A model generated the notes under the pieces. The model saw only the letters and a list, made by a program, of their open reading frames with translations. It made no database searches and had not been told where the DNA came from. Source: an uncultured Bacteroidota bacterium (lineage in GTDB: Bacteria > Bacteroidota > Bacteroidia > 2-12-FULL-35-15). Taken from it: 43,867 nucleotides of DNA. The stretch lies in assembly GCA_903919535.1 (NCBI GenBank), contig CAIXIP010000084.1, positions 1 through 43,867 of the forward strand. The letters are read 5' to 3'. A program made the position numbers and the translations under genes. Positions 35,480 to 43,867 of this stretch are shown in pieces (the stretch's first letter is position 1; every line of letters begins with the position of its first letter).

Positions 35480-36496
35480 TCATTTGGCTTCCTGTTTTGT
35501 TAGTTTTCCGAAAATTATTAAAATTATTATAGTAATTATAAGCGATGACATTGTTGAAAGCAAAACGATTAGCCATCTAACAGGATAAGTTTTCTTCTCC
35601 GCAGGGTACGCTTTACTAACAACAAATTTTTGAGGAAGAATTTGCTCTGCATTTACTTTAGCTTCCTCGTATTTTGTTTTTAAATTAGTAATTACCTTAT
35701 CCTGTAAAGCCAAATTATCTCGTAATGAAACATATCTGCTTCCATATTTTGCAAGCACTTGTAATTTTTCATCCAATGCTTTCATAGCACGTTGATCACC
35801 TTTAGCTAATGCAATATTATATTGTTGAATGGTTCTTTCTGTTTGTGATTCATAGTCATAAACACCATAACTATTAATTACTTTGATAGAATCATTTAAT
35901 GCGTTTAAGTCTTCAACTTTGTTAAGATAAGCTCTTTCAACAATTTTCAAAACCTCTAAAGCTCTTCCATGTTGAATTTTTATTTTAACAGAATCAAGGA
36001 GGTTGGCAATGTCGTTTGCCATATCGGAAGCTATTTTGGGGTCGCTATCCAGCACATCAATTTTAACTGACATATACTCAGTTAGTTTAAAGTTGATATT
36101 ATCAGAATATATATTGTACAGCTTGGTGTTTTTTAATTTATCATTATCCTTAATGCCATAATGTTTCATCAAATTATATTTTTCGCAAATTCGAGAACGG
36201 ATGTCATTTGAGTTAAGTATCTGCAACATCTGTTCAGCATCTTCCTCTTCCCCAAATCGTAAAAGATCGTCCTTGGAGGTGTTTACCTCAGCAAGAACAG
36301 AATTTGAAATAGAATTTGTAGTAGCTGGAAATAATATAACAGTCGATTTATATCTATCAGAAAGGGTTAACGAAACAATGCTAGAAATGACTATTGCTAA
36401 AAAGCCAACAATTGCAAGCTGTTTCCACCAATAGGTTATAAAATAAATCACATTCAATGAGTCAAATTCATCTGATTTGGAATCTTTTTTGTTCAT
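35480..36496 (-). CDS. Wzz-type polysaccharide chain-length regulator (first copy)
   Basis: This 338-residue protein has a membrane helix near residues 27-47, a long periplasmic domain with a coiled-coil stretch (about 175-290), and a second membrane helix near 308-330 after YPVRWLIVLLST. It fits the Wzz/polysaccharide co-polymerase family without a tyrosine-kinase domain. It has its own -7 element upstream, after the flippase gene. It ends TKQEAK-TGA, and the frame continues open beyond the TGA into the paralog downstream. It could be a genuinely complete protein or the first half of a former fusion. Confidence 0.85.
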   Translation of the reverse strand: MNKKDSKSDEFDSLNVIYFITYWWKQLAIVGFLAIVISSIVSLTLSDRYKSTVILFPATTNSISNSVLAEVNTSKDDLLRFGEEEDAEQMLQILNSNDIRSRICEKYNLMKHYGIKDNDKLKNTKLYNIYSDNINFKLTEYMSVKIDVLDSDPKIASDMANDIANLLDSVKIKIQHGRALEVLKIVERAYLNKVEDLNALNDSIKVINSYGVYDYESQTERTIQQYNIALAKGDQRAMKALDEKLQVLAKYGSRYVSLRDNLALQDKVITNLKTKYEEAKVNAEQILPQKFVVSKAYPAEKKTYPVRWLIVLLSTMSSLIITIIILIIFGKLTKQEAK

Positions 36497-36528
36497 GTGT
36501 TATTTTTAAGTATTTCGAATTAGGATGA

Positions 36529-36536
36529 CAAAAGTA
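36529..36536 (-). promoter_or_regulatory. Candidate -7 element (TACTTTTG) of the first Wzz gene
   Basis: On the minus strand TACTTTTG matches TAnnTTTG, 32 bases before the ATG. No TTG is seen at the usual distance. It would give the Wzz/ligase genes transcription independent of the flippase gene. Confidence 0.4.
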
Positions 36537-36572
36537 TAAATTTTTGAGACATAGTCGATACGCAGAACCCTT

Positions 36573-38018
36573 TTATCCATATTTGAAAACACGAAGCAAA
36601 GATTTTACTCGTATTATTCCAATAAAAAAGGCCCATACCCCACAACAAGAAACCATTATAGCAAAATTTACTATCCAATAAAAATGTAACATTTTTGATC
36701 CATAATTAATTGCAATTACTCCTATGGCAAACATTATTAAAGTGCTGATTAACCTGTAGTTTACACGGAATTTAAATATCCTTTGCGCTATTACTACCTG
36801 AATGCCGGCAGTTAAAAACTGTGTTGTCATGCTGGATATTGCTGAACCAAAAGCTTCCATCTTTCTGATCAGAATTACATTTAATGTGATATTCAACAAC
36901 ATACCAAAAGCAGCCATAATATTAAGTTGCTTCATATTGCCATTGGCAGTAAGTAGTGTACCAAAAATATAAGTTGTTGAAACAGCAATAAAACTTAACA
37001 TCAACAGTCCAAATATTCTTGCTGATTCTTCCACATGTTTAGGGTAGAGCATCCCCATCAATTCTGTGCTATAAAAAACACAACCAACCCCAATAACTAT
37101 GGCTGGCGTAAGCAAAAGGGTACTTATCAATTTCACCAAAGGCTCAACAGATTCTTTGTATTTTAACATTCTTGAAAATATCGGCAAAAGCATGCCTGCT
37201 GTTAAAAAAGCAATCATGTTAGTAGCATCTAACAAACGAAATGCTTGAGCATAAATACCTGACTGCACATCGCCAACCCCTTTGGGCAATAACCTTTCAA
37301 TCATTACAGGATCTATTCGATTATAAAAAGACATCAATAGAGTTAAAATAGCAAAAGGCAAACTCTTTTTTAATATCATTAACGAGAATGGAAAATTCCA
37401 TGTCAATTTAAATGTTTGTGTTTTACCCAGAATAATTATGAAAGCAATTATTGCTGTTAAGGAATAGGAAAAAGTTTGAGCATAAACAAAATACATTATT
37501 CCATCAGGCCCTTTGAATGCACCCATTCTTAGCAAAAAAATGCACAGTATAATTAAAATACTTCGATCTAAAACAGAAACAATGGAATCGGTTTTAAAGA
37601 AATGGAGACCTGCTAAATTAGAACGCAAATAATTAATAAAAAACAGCAAAAACATATTAAACCCTTGTACCAGCAAAAGTTTCATTAAACGTGTATCATA
37701 ACCGATCAAAAAACCGGAGATTATAACTACCGATATATATATGACCGCAAGTATTAGTTTTAATGTAAATAGGCTAGAAAAATGCTTTGTGAGAAGGTGA
37801 CTATTTTGGGCAATATTCTTATTATTAAAATTGGTAATCCCGAAATCAAGAATGATTGTAAGAATGAAGCAAAAATTGAAAATCACAAAATAAATTCCAT
37901 AATTTGCTGCTTCAACTTGATTTTGCACCGCTCTATCAATACCCAAAATATAAATAGGTTTGATAAGCAAATTCAAAAACAAAATTAAACCAAGATTGGT
38001 CAGAAATTTTTTGTGCAT
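36573..38018 (-). CDS. Wzx-like polysaccharide flippase (MOP superfamily)
   Basis: The 481-residue protein is hydrophobic throughout with about twelve to fourteen membrane helices and no soluble domain. It fits the polysaccharide-biosynthesis/Wzx branch of the MOP superfamily, which moves undecaprenyl-linked oligosaccharides across the inner membrane. A conserved loop with YNRIDPVMIERLLPKGVGDVQSGIYAQAFR (around residue 230; quoted in parts: YNRIDPVMIE, GIYAQAFRLLD) is typical of this branch. The ATG is chosen because it is the first in frame and lies four bases after a -7-like element. It is transcribed divergently from the glycosyltransferase gene. Confidence 0.88.
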   Translation of the reverse strand: MHKKFLTNLGLILFLNLLIKPIYILGIDRAVQNQVEAANYGIYFVIFNFCFILTIILDFGITNFNNKNIAQNSHLLTKHFSSLFTLKLILAVIYISVVIISGFLIGYDTRLMKLLLVQGFNMFLLFFINYLRSNLAGLHFFKTDSIVSVLDRSILIILCIFLLRMGAFKGPDGIMYFVYAQTFSYSLTAIIAFIIILGKTQTFKLTWNFPFSLMILKKSLPFAILTLLMSFYNRIDPVMIERLLPKGVGDVQSGIYAQAFRLLDATNMIAFLTAGMLLPIFSRMLKYKESVEPLVKLISTLLLTPAIVIGVGCVFYSTELMGMLYPKHVEESARIFGLLMLSFIAVSTTYIFGTLLTANGNMKQLNIMAAFGMLLNITLNVILIRKMEAFGSAISSMTTQFLTAGIQVVIAQRIFKFRVNYRLISTLIMFAIGVIAINYGSKMLHFYWIVNFAIMVSCCGVWAFFIGIIRVKSLLRVFKYG

Positions 38019-38022
38019 TCGG

Positions 38023-38030
38023 CAAAAATA
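38023..38030 (-). promoter_or_regulatory. Candidate -7 element (TATTTTTG) of the flippase gene
   Basis: On the minus strand TATTTTTG matches TAnnTTTG and is followed by CCGA and then the ATG. If used, the mRNA would be leaderless. The TTG element is not clear upstream. Confidence 0.4.
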
Positions 38031-38141
38031 CTGAATTTATTGAGGTACTATTATAAAGTTTCGGGTTTTTACATTTTTTAGCAATTGACTTTAGCTTATG
38101 GCAAGCTATAAATTCCTATTTTCGTCCTTTGAAAGTTCAAT

Positions 38142-39269
38142 ATGGAAATTGTTGTTAACACCAGATTACTATTAAAAAATAAACTTGAGGGCATTGGATG
38201 GTTTACGTTTGAAACACTTAAACGCATTACCAATGATCACCCTAACGACCACTTTGTCTTTTTATTTGACAGAGATTTTGATGAAGATTTTATCTTTGCA
38301 GATAATATCACCCCTCTTATAATTTCTCCTCAAGCTAGACATCCGATTTTGTATTATTTATGGTTTGAATATTCTGTTGCTTCTATTTTAAATCGCATTA
38401 AACCCGATCTGTTTCTTTCTCCTGATGGATACCTTTCTTTAAAGAGTGATTGTAAACAATTAGCCGTTATTCATGACATTAATTACGAGCATTATCCTAA
38501 TGATGTACCATTTTTAGAACGAAAATATTACAAACATTTTTTTCCAAAATTTGCCCAAAAAGCTACCCGGATTGCCACTGTTTCGGAGTTTTCGAAAAAT
38601 GATATTATTGAAACATATACGATTGACCCTTCAAAAATTGATATTGTTTACAACGGCTGTAACGAATTGTATACACCAATAAATGATTTAACAAAACAAC
38701 AAACAAAACAGAAATTTTCTCAGAATTGCGATTACTTTTTATTTGTAGGAGCACTGCATCCACGAAAAAACATTTCACGATTATTTCAAGCTTTTGATAA
38801 ATTTAAAGATGATCAATCAAGTACAATAAAAATGGTTGTTGTTGGTGTAAAATACTACTGGACAAGTGAAATAAAACATACTTATCTTAACATGAAACAT
38901 AAAGATGATGTTATTTTCACGGGTCGTTTATCTACCGAAGATCTAAAAAATGTGCTTGGTTCAGCATTCGCAATGACCTACGTTCCTTACTTTGAGGGAT
39001 TCGGAATTCCAATTCTTGAAGCAATGAATTGCGATACTCCAGTAATAACAAGTAACATTACTTCCATGCCAGAAGTAGCTCAGGACGCTGCTTTACTAGT
39101 CGATCCTTTTTCAGTTGAATCAATTGCAAATGCAATGCTTTATATTTATAAAGACGAAGATATGCGGAACAAATTGATTGAAAAAGGAAGAAAACGAAAA
39201 CTGGATTTTAGTTGGGACAAAACAGCCAATGCGCTCTGGGAAAGTATTGAAAAAGCCGTAAATGAATAG
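38142..39269 (+). CDS. Glycosyltransferase, GT-B fold (group 1/GT4)
   Basis: The 375-residue cytosolic enzyme has the two-domain GT-B layout. The C-terminal half shows the nucleotide-sugar region: FVGALHPRKNISRLFQAF near residue 200, then YVPYFEGFGIPILEAM near 283 with the E-x7-E pair of family 4, followed by TSNITSMPEVAQDAALLVDP. It probably adds one sugar to the lipid-linked repeat unit made by this locus; the donor and acceptor cannot be read from sequence. It is divergent from the flippase gene with a 123-base gap, and convergent with ispF, six bases from its stop. Confidence 0.9.
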   Translation: MEIVVNTRLLLKNKLEGIGWFTFETLKRITNDHPNDHFVFLFDRDFDEDFIFADNITPLIISPQARHPILYYLWFEYSVASILNRIKPDLFLSPDGYLSLKSDCKQLAVIHDINYEHYPNDVPFLERKYYKHFFPKFAQKATRIATVSEFSKNDIIETYTIDPSKIDIVYNGCNELYTPINDLTKQQTKQKFSQNCDYFLFVGALHPRKNISRLFQAFDKFKDDQSSTIKMVVVGVKYYWTSEIKHTYLNMKHKDDVIFTGRLSTEDLKNVLGSAFAMTYVPYFEGFGIPILEAMNCDTPVITSNITSMPEVAQDAALLVDPFSVESIANAMLYIYKDEDMRNKLIEKGRKRKLDFSWDKTANALWESIEKAVNE

Positions 39270-39275
39270 GTGAAT

Positions 39276-39752
39276 TTATTTCTGAATTAACACAACAGCA
39301 TACGCACAAACGCCTTCTTCTCGACCAACATAGCCCATCTTCTCATTTGTTGTAGCTTTTATTCCGATGTCATTTGTTTCGATATTTAAAATCGGAGCAA
39401 GTGTTTTTTTAATCGTATCGATATGCGGATTAATTTTTGGATTTTCTAAAACCAAAGTACAGTCAAGGTTTCCTATAGAATAATTTTCTTTTTTTAATAG
39501 ATCCATTACTCGCTGAAGGAGAATTTTACTGTCGATGTTTTTAAATTCCCCCGAAGTATCAGGGAAATGAAATCCTATATCCCGCATTCCCGCGGCTCCA
39601 AGCAAAGCATCGCATATTGCGTGTATCAACACATCAGCATCCGAATGCCCAACCGTCCCTTTGGTATGTGAAATCTTAATTCCACCAATCCACAAGTCGT
39701 TGCCTTCTTTTAACTGATGAACATCAAATCCAAAACCTACTCGAATTTTCAT
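39276..39752 (-). CDS. ispF: 2-C-methyl-D-erythritol 2,4-cyclodiphosphate synthase
   Basis: IspF forms the cyclic diphosphate in the MEP pathway of isoprenoid synthesis, releasing CMP. The 158-residue protein has the metal-binding GFGFDVHQL near residue 6, GHSDADVLIHAICDALLGAA near 35 (quoted in parts: GHSDADVL, CDALLGAA), IGFHFPDTSGEF near 59, and the C-terminal TTNEKMGYVGREEG segment. Trimeric with a zinc ion in the active site is the known form. It lies 24 bases after porV on the same strand. Isoprenoid supply links it loosely to undecaprenyl-dependent wall and polysaccharide synthesis nearby, but its place beside porV may be incidental. Confidence 0.97.
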   Translation of the reverse strand: MKIRVGFGFDVHQLKEGNDLWIGGIKISHTKGTVGHSDADVLIHAICDALLGAAGMRDIGFHFPDTSGEFKNIDSKILLQRVMDLLKKENYSIGNLDCTLVLENPKINPHIDTIKKTLAPILNIETNDIGIKATTNEKMGYVGREEGVCAYAVVLIQK

Positions 39753-39776
39753 GGTTAAATTGAAGATAAAAAAGAA

Positions 39777-41039
39777 TTATTCGCTCTTATCATCATTTTG
39801 AGATTTGAATGCATCAAAATCAAATGTGAGTGTAAATCGTAATGTGTTTTCGAGAGGATTCTTTTGTTTTGTTGGAATCAAATATGCAAAATCAAGACCG
39901 AAGACATTGTATTTAACTCCCGCTCCAATTGTGAAATATTGACGATTTCCTTTTTTAGGATGCTCATAAAAATAACCAGCACGTATAGCAAACAATTTAT
40001 TGTACCAGTATTCCATACCAACAGAATAATTTATTTCATGTAGCTCTTCTTTTCCTCCACCTGGTGCATCATTAAAAGAACCAAACATACCTTCAACAAT
40101 CCCTCTGTTTGGATCCTTACCATATTTAATAACTGGATCACCGTTGGCATCATATTTTATCTGATTGGTCTCTACCCCATTCGTATCAACAACATGAGCA
40201 TAAACAGGAGGTGTTGGAACCAATAATTTATTTGCATCTACCATAAAAGCAACACTGTTATAATCATCCAACTGCATCGTTAACGAAGCTCCTAATCGCA
40301 AATTAATAGGAATAAAGTCAGCATTGTTTTTACCATTTCTATCAGAATAAGACATCTTAGCACCGATATTCGATATGTTCAATCCTACTCCTACGATTCC
40401 TTTTTTATCGCCAATTTTAATTTTATCTTTTCTGTACAATGCCGATATATCAACAGCAATAGATCTTCCTGCATGTGTTCCAGCACCTTCAACAACTGTT
40501 CCTCCAGTTAAGTTTGAATTAATATAGCGAACAGCACCTCCAACTGAAAAATTATTGGAAAGTTTTGTTGCATAAGCGACATCAATTGCAAATTCATTAG
40601 GACGAAACTGGCCTATTACAGTACCATTCGCATCGGTAAATGTAATATCTCCCAATGAAAAATAACGTAGTGATGCTCCTATCGATCCTCTCTTTTTTGT
40701 TTTGTAATAACCTGATAAATAAGCAAGATTAATATCCGGAACCAATGCTCTAAGCCAAGGTGTATATGAAACACCAATACCCATTTTTTTATCTGCAAAT
40801 GCAAGCTTTGAAGGGTTCCAGTGAATTGAATTAACATCAGTAGAGGAAGCGCAACCAACATCTCCCATTCCTCCTGCTCTTGAATCAGGCGATATCACTA
40901 AAAAGGGAACAGCGGTAGTTATTGTGTTCAGTTGATCAGCAATTGTTTTATAATCAACCTGTGCTTTTATGTTAGTTCCAACAAGTAAAGCTAAAGCAAG
41001 CGTGTAAAAATAGTTGCTATGTGCTCGAAAATCAGTCAT
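39777..41039 (-). CDS. porV: Type IX secretion outer-membrane protein PorV
   Basis: PorV is an outer-membrane FadL-like barrel that collects T9SS substrates from the translocon and delivers them to the PorU sortase. The 420-residue protein has a signal peptide (about 1-26, ending IKAQ), the strongly conserved LVISPDSRAGGMGDVGCASS near residue 47, NSIHWNPSKLAF near 70, and repeated beta-strand segments ending in an aromatic-rich C-terminal strand (LRFTLTFDFDAF). It directly follows porU, 32 bases downstream, as in many T9SS-containing genomes. No secretion-pore gene is in the window. Confidence 0.94.
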   Translation of the reverse strand: MTDFRAHSNYFYTLALALLVGTNIKAQVDYKTIADQLNTITTAVPFLVISPDSRAGGMGDVGCASSTDVNSIHWNPSKLAFADKKMGIGVSYTPWLRALVPDINLAYLSGYYKTKKRGSIGASLRYFSLGDITFTDANGTVIGQFRPNEFAIDVAYATKLSNNFSVGGAVRYINSNLTGGTVVEGAGTHAGRSIAVDISALYRKDKIKIGDKKGIVGVGLNISNIGAKMSYSDRNGKNNADFIPINLRLGASLTMQLDDYNSVAFMVDANKLLVPTPPVYAHVVDTNGVETNQIKYDANGDPVIKYGKDPNRGIVEGMFGSFNDAPGGGKEELHEINYSVGMEYWYNKLFAIRAGYFYEHPKKGNRQYFTIGAGVKYNVFGLDFAYLIPTKQKNPLENTLRFTLTFDFDAFKSQNDDKSE

Positions 41040-41071
41040 TCTTTTTTTATTTGGGGTTGCTAAATTACTAA

Positions 41072-43867
41072 TTAATTTAAAATTACAAGTTTTTCATATT
41101 TTTCTGCCGTTGCTCCGTCACTTGTTTTTACTTTTATTCGATAGATGTATACTCCTTTACCAATCTTATCTCCAAAATCATCTCTTCCATCCCACTCAAT
41201 AGGATTGGAACGGTAACCTTCTGATTGCACAAATTGATTTATATTTTTTATCAGTTTTCCGGAAACCGTAAAAATCTGTAATTCAACATTCAAAAGCTGA
41301 CAACATTGGTTTTGTTCAAAGAAAAACTGTGTTTTTGTTGTAAAAGGATTTGGATAATTTAATACATGACTTAATGCTAATTCAGCTGATTTTGCAACTA
41401 CAAATTCTGTGTATGAATCTGAAGAATTATTATAAACATCCCATGCTTTTATCTTCAAGGTGTGTTTCCCCTCAGAAAGGCCTGAAAAAGGATAGCGAAT
41501 ACTTCCGCTTTTATAACTGTTCAAATCTGCTTGGTAATAATCATTCAACACAACCGAGTTTTCCGTATTCGCATCTAGAGTCGCTATAATATCATGTCCA
41601 ATACCATTTCCAACTGTATTAATACCATTTGCATCTTTAAGGACACAATATAGGTCTGGATTTTCATCTGTCAATCCACCAAAAACAAATTTATTATCAT
41701 TCAAGAACAAATTAACTTCCGGACCCGTAACATCAATCGGAGCGTTGTCATTCGAACCGCCAATTATTATTTTTTCATATGAGCCATTAGCATCCACTGA
41801 GCCATTTTCGGCATAATAACTGATCCGCCCAATCCCGTATTGATATGCAATATCTTTAGGAACAATAAATGAAAACTTAAAGAATCCATTGGTAACACTT
41901 ACTTTTCCTTTGTATAAAATGTTTTTTTGAAGCCCGAAGGTGAATGGCGGACTACCAGTTATTCCATCATTTGAAAGAGTTGTAATGTTTTGTGGTTTAT
42001 CATAAATTGTTGGATAAAGTACACCATTATAATTTGTTAGAATAACCCCGTTTCGATCTCTAACAAATCCACTTATCGTCATAGATGACAATGCTTTTAA
42101 AGTATCCAAATTCGAAGAAGTGATTCCCACAGAATTAATAGAATCTGTAGATACGCTATCTTGGGGATAAGATAACTTTAATGCCGGATCACCTAAAAGT
42201 GTAAAGTTTCGACTATTTACTGAATTTCCACCTGCTTGAGTTTTCATATATTTGAAAAGATCACCTAGCGCAGGCATTTTACCATTTACGGGCACGAAGG
42301 CTGCTTTATAAAAATCTTTATTCAAATAAAAATTCGGACTAGCAAACACCAATCGAACTGTCGTAAACAAAGCTATTCCACCACCATTCGGATTCAGAAA
42401 AACATACTCCCCGGCCGAAGTTCTTTCCGGATCATCAAACCTGCTAAATTCACAAGTTGCTGTGAAAAATAATGGAAGATTATTTTTATTATTCCATGAA
42501 TTAATTTGGGATACTTCTATTATTCGCTCATGTGCCAAGCCAACTTCTCCTCCATGGCCAGTGTAATTTAAAACCAAGCACCCTTTCTCAACACGCTTGT
42601 TTATTGCCTCTGAAACAGTTGGGTAACGATCTCCGCCAGGTGTTGCCACTTGCTGATAAGAATCTAAATAAATTTTATCAACATTAATATTATTATAGGA
42701 TGTATCTACCAACGTTGCTAATTTGTTTGCATCAGAAATGTGAAGATCACCATCTTCATCGTCAGCAATAAAACAAACAGTATTCCGCCAATCGCCAAAA
42801 GGAGAACCTGATACTTGACTAGTACAGGAGTTGGATGTTATTGCAGAAGAAGAAAAACCAGTTTTAGAATAATTGAACACTTTACTAATAGCAGATTGAG
42901 CTTCAGCTTTAGTTTTTACAGGGAATCGACCTACTCCTAAATCTAATGCATCATTGTTCCAAACACCTTCATTATCATCCAACAAACCATAAAAATCATC
43001 TGATACGTATGACGATGTTGACACAGTTGAGTTCTCTGATTGATAGGTTGGTATATAATTAGTATTACTTAAACCGAAACGGGTTTTATTATCATATGAA
43101 CCATCGCCAAACAACAATAAATATTTGGGCATTTCTGATGTCGTTGTTGCTCTGTCATAAAACATTTTTACAAAATCGCGTATTGCAGAAATATCCTGAG
43201 AACCGGAAGAAAACTCATTATAAATTTGTTGTGGAGTTACAACTATAGTTGATAAGGTGTCTTTTGTTTCGTGAAACGCTGCAAGTTGTAATGCTTCATT
43301 ATAAAAATTCGGATGAACGACAATGATAAAATCTTTGTTTGTTATCGCATGCAAATCCTGATTTAAAACTTTTCCTGAGGCTGACGGAGAAAGGAATGCC
43401 GTTCCGGTAAAAGCCACAAATTGTTTTAAGGAATCTGCAGGCAAAACAAATTGATAATCTGAAGCAGAAGGATTAGTTAAAGATTGAAGTTTAATATTAT
43501 ATAGATCTGTTATATCCCATATTTCAATTGGAAAGTTACTTGAAACATTATACTCCGCTACATTACCGCTTCCAACAGATTTCGCATCTCTGAAATTCAT
43601 TTGAGAACCATTCATGATAAGTTGTCGTCTTGCATTTACTTCAATATAATCAAGCCAAGCAATAGCATCAGTTGTTTGTTTTGTGATATTTACAGTAAGT
43701 GATGATGATGTTGGATTAAATGAGTAACAAGCTGATGAAATTTTTGCGTAATCATCGTATGCACTTCCCGAAACTTCAGGAATTGCAAGTAAAACATTTC
43801 CAGATTGGCTACTTATGGAATAAAACCCTTTATCTACTTCACCGAACCCTTTATCTACTTCATCAAC
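41072..43867 (-). CDS. porU: Type IX secretion sortase PorU (N-terminus beyond the window)
   Basis: PorU is a C25-family cysteine endopeptidase that removes the C-terminal signal of T9SS cargo and joins the cargo to anionic LPS at the cell surface. The frame stays open from the stop to the window edge (931 codons); an internal Met at 43615 is not the start, because the conserved LDYIEVNARRQL lies upstream of it. Catalytic residues: His in NYTGHGGEVG (codon 42554-42556) and Cys in FTATCEFSRF (codon 42452-42454). The protein ends with a T9SS-type C-terminal domain including NYPNPFTTKTQFFF and GKGVYIYRI. About two hundred N-terminal residues are probably missing. Confidence 0.94.
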   Translation of the reverse strand, partial: VDEVDKGFGEVDKGFYSISSQSGNVLLAIPEVSGSAYDDYAKISSACYSFNPTSSSLTVNITKQTTDAIAWLDYIEVNARRQLIMNGSQMNFRDAKSVGSGNVAEYNVSSNFPIEIWDITDLYNIKLQSLTNPSASDYQFVLPADSLKQFVAFTGTAFLSPSASGKVLNQDLHAITNKDFIIVVHPNFYNEALQLAAFHETKDTLSTIVVTPQQIYNEFSSGSQDISAIRDFVKMFYDRATTTSEMPKYLLLFGDGSYDNKTRFGLSNTNYIPTYQSENSTVSTSSYVSDDFYGLLDDNEGVWNNDALDLGVGRFPVKTKAEAQSAISKVFNYSKTGFSSSAITSNSCTSQVSGSPFGDWRNTVCFIADDEDGDLHISDANKLATLVDTSYNNINVDKIYLDSYQQVATPGGDRYPTVSEAINKRVEKGCLVLNYTGHGGEVGLAHERIIEVSQINSWNNKNNLPLFFTATCEFSRFDDPERTSAGEYVFLNPNGGGIALFTTVRLVFASPNFYLNKDFYKAAFVPVNGKMPALGDLFKYMKTQAGGNSVNSRNFTLLGDPALKLSYPQDSVSTDSINSVGITSSNLDTLKALSSMTISGFVRDRNGVILTNYNGVLYPTIYDKPQNITTLSNDGITGSPPFTFGLQKNILYKGKVSVTNGFFKFSFIVPKDIAYQYGIGRISYYAENGSVDANGSYEKIIIGGSNDNAPIDVTGPEVNLFLNDNKFVFGGLTDENPDLYCVLKDANGINTVGNGIGHDIIATLDANTENSVVLNDYYQADLNSYKSGSIRYPFSGLSEGKHTLKIKAWDVYNNSSDSYTEFVVAKSAELALSHVLNYPNPFTTKTQFFFEQNQCCQLLNVELQIFTVSGKLIKNINQFVQSEGYRSNPIEWDGRDDFGDKIGKGVYIYRIKVKTSDGATAEKYEKLVILN
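43824..43865 (-). repeat. 21-bp tandem repeat inside porU
   Basis: Two adjacent 21-bp units (43824-43844 and 43845-43865) share their first 18 bases. In the PorU frame they encode VDKGFGE and VDKGFYS-like heptads, so the duplication keeps the frame. It lies at the cut edge and may extend further. Confidence 0.75.

Noticed and set aside
35289-35588. Plus-strand hydrophobic reading frame across the two Wzz genes
   Set aside because: It is the reverse complement of the Wzz coding frame and its repeats; the minus-strand frame is better supported.
41072-43615. porU starting at the Met codon at 43615
   Set aside because: Conserved PorU residues continue in frame upstream of it to the window edge, so the gene is cut, not started, here.

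Overview
The window is a chromosomal segment of a low-GC member of the Bacteroidota. The evidence is the type IX secretion genes porU and porV, a dcw cluster with Bacteroidota-style variants (a long MraY and a PASTA-bearing FtsI), several promoters of the Bacteroidota TTTG-N19/20-TAnnTTTG type, and the near absence of Shine-Dalgarno sequences. I see no rRNA, tRNA, CRISPR array, transposase or phage gene. No gene-free stretch exceeds 300 bases.

Positions 1-13813 (minus strand) hold a compact division and cell-wall cluster, read mraZ, rsmH, ftsL-like, ftsI, murE, mraY, murD, ftsW, murG, murC, ftsQ, ftsA, and then probably the first codons of ftsZ at the left edge. Four junctions are TAATG stop/start overlaps. 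Upstream of mraZ lie three GTGGG/GTGGT boxes spaced exactly 10 bp, the expected pattern for MraZ autoregulation. Positions 14101-21467 (plus strand) hold pabB (folate branch), tilS, two small proteins of unknown function, dsbD, and an outer-membrane-type protein with calcium-binding motifs.

Positions 21468-29735 (minus strand) form a one-carbon/formate block: formate-tetrahydrofolate ligase (fhs), fdhD, NuoE-like, NuoF-like, a Cys-type molybdenum/tungsten formate dehydrogenase catalytic subunit, and a ferritin-like protein. The NuoF-like subunit carries an extra C-terminal 2x[4Fe-4S] domain, as in HydB-type flavin subunits. This suggests an NAD-linked, possibly electron-bifurcating formate dehydrogenase coupled to the folate C1 pool. 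A palindrome-ended extragenic repeat lies between fdhD and the NuoE gene.

Positions 29994-43867 hold efp, an LpxD-like acyltransferase, a SpoIIE/PP2C phosphatase, a surface-polysaccharide block (O-antigen ligase/polymerase, two Wzz-type chain-length proteins, flippase, glycosyltransferase), ispF, and then porV and porU, the latter running off the right edge. PorU/PorV attach secreted proteins to surface LPS in known systems, so the polysaccharide genes beside them may be functionally related. The most unusual observation is that the two Wzz genes are in the same frame, joined by 59 open codons and separated by a single TGA.
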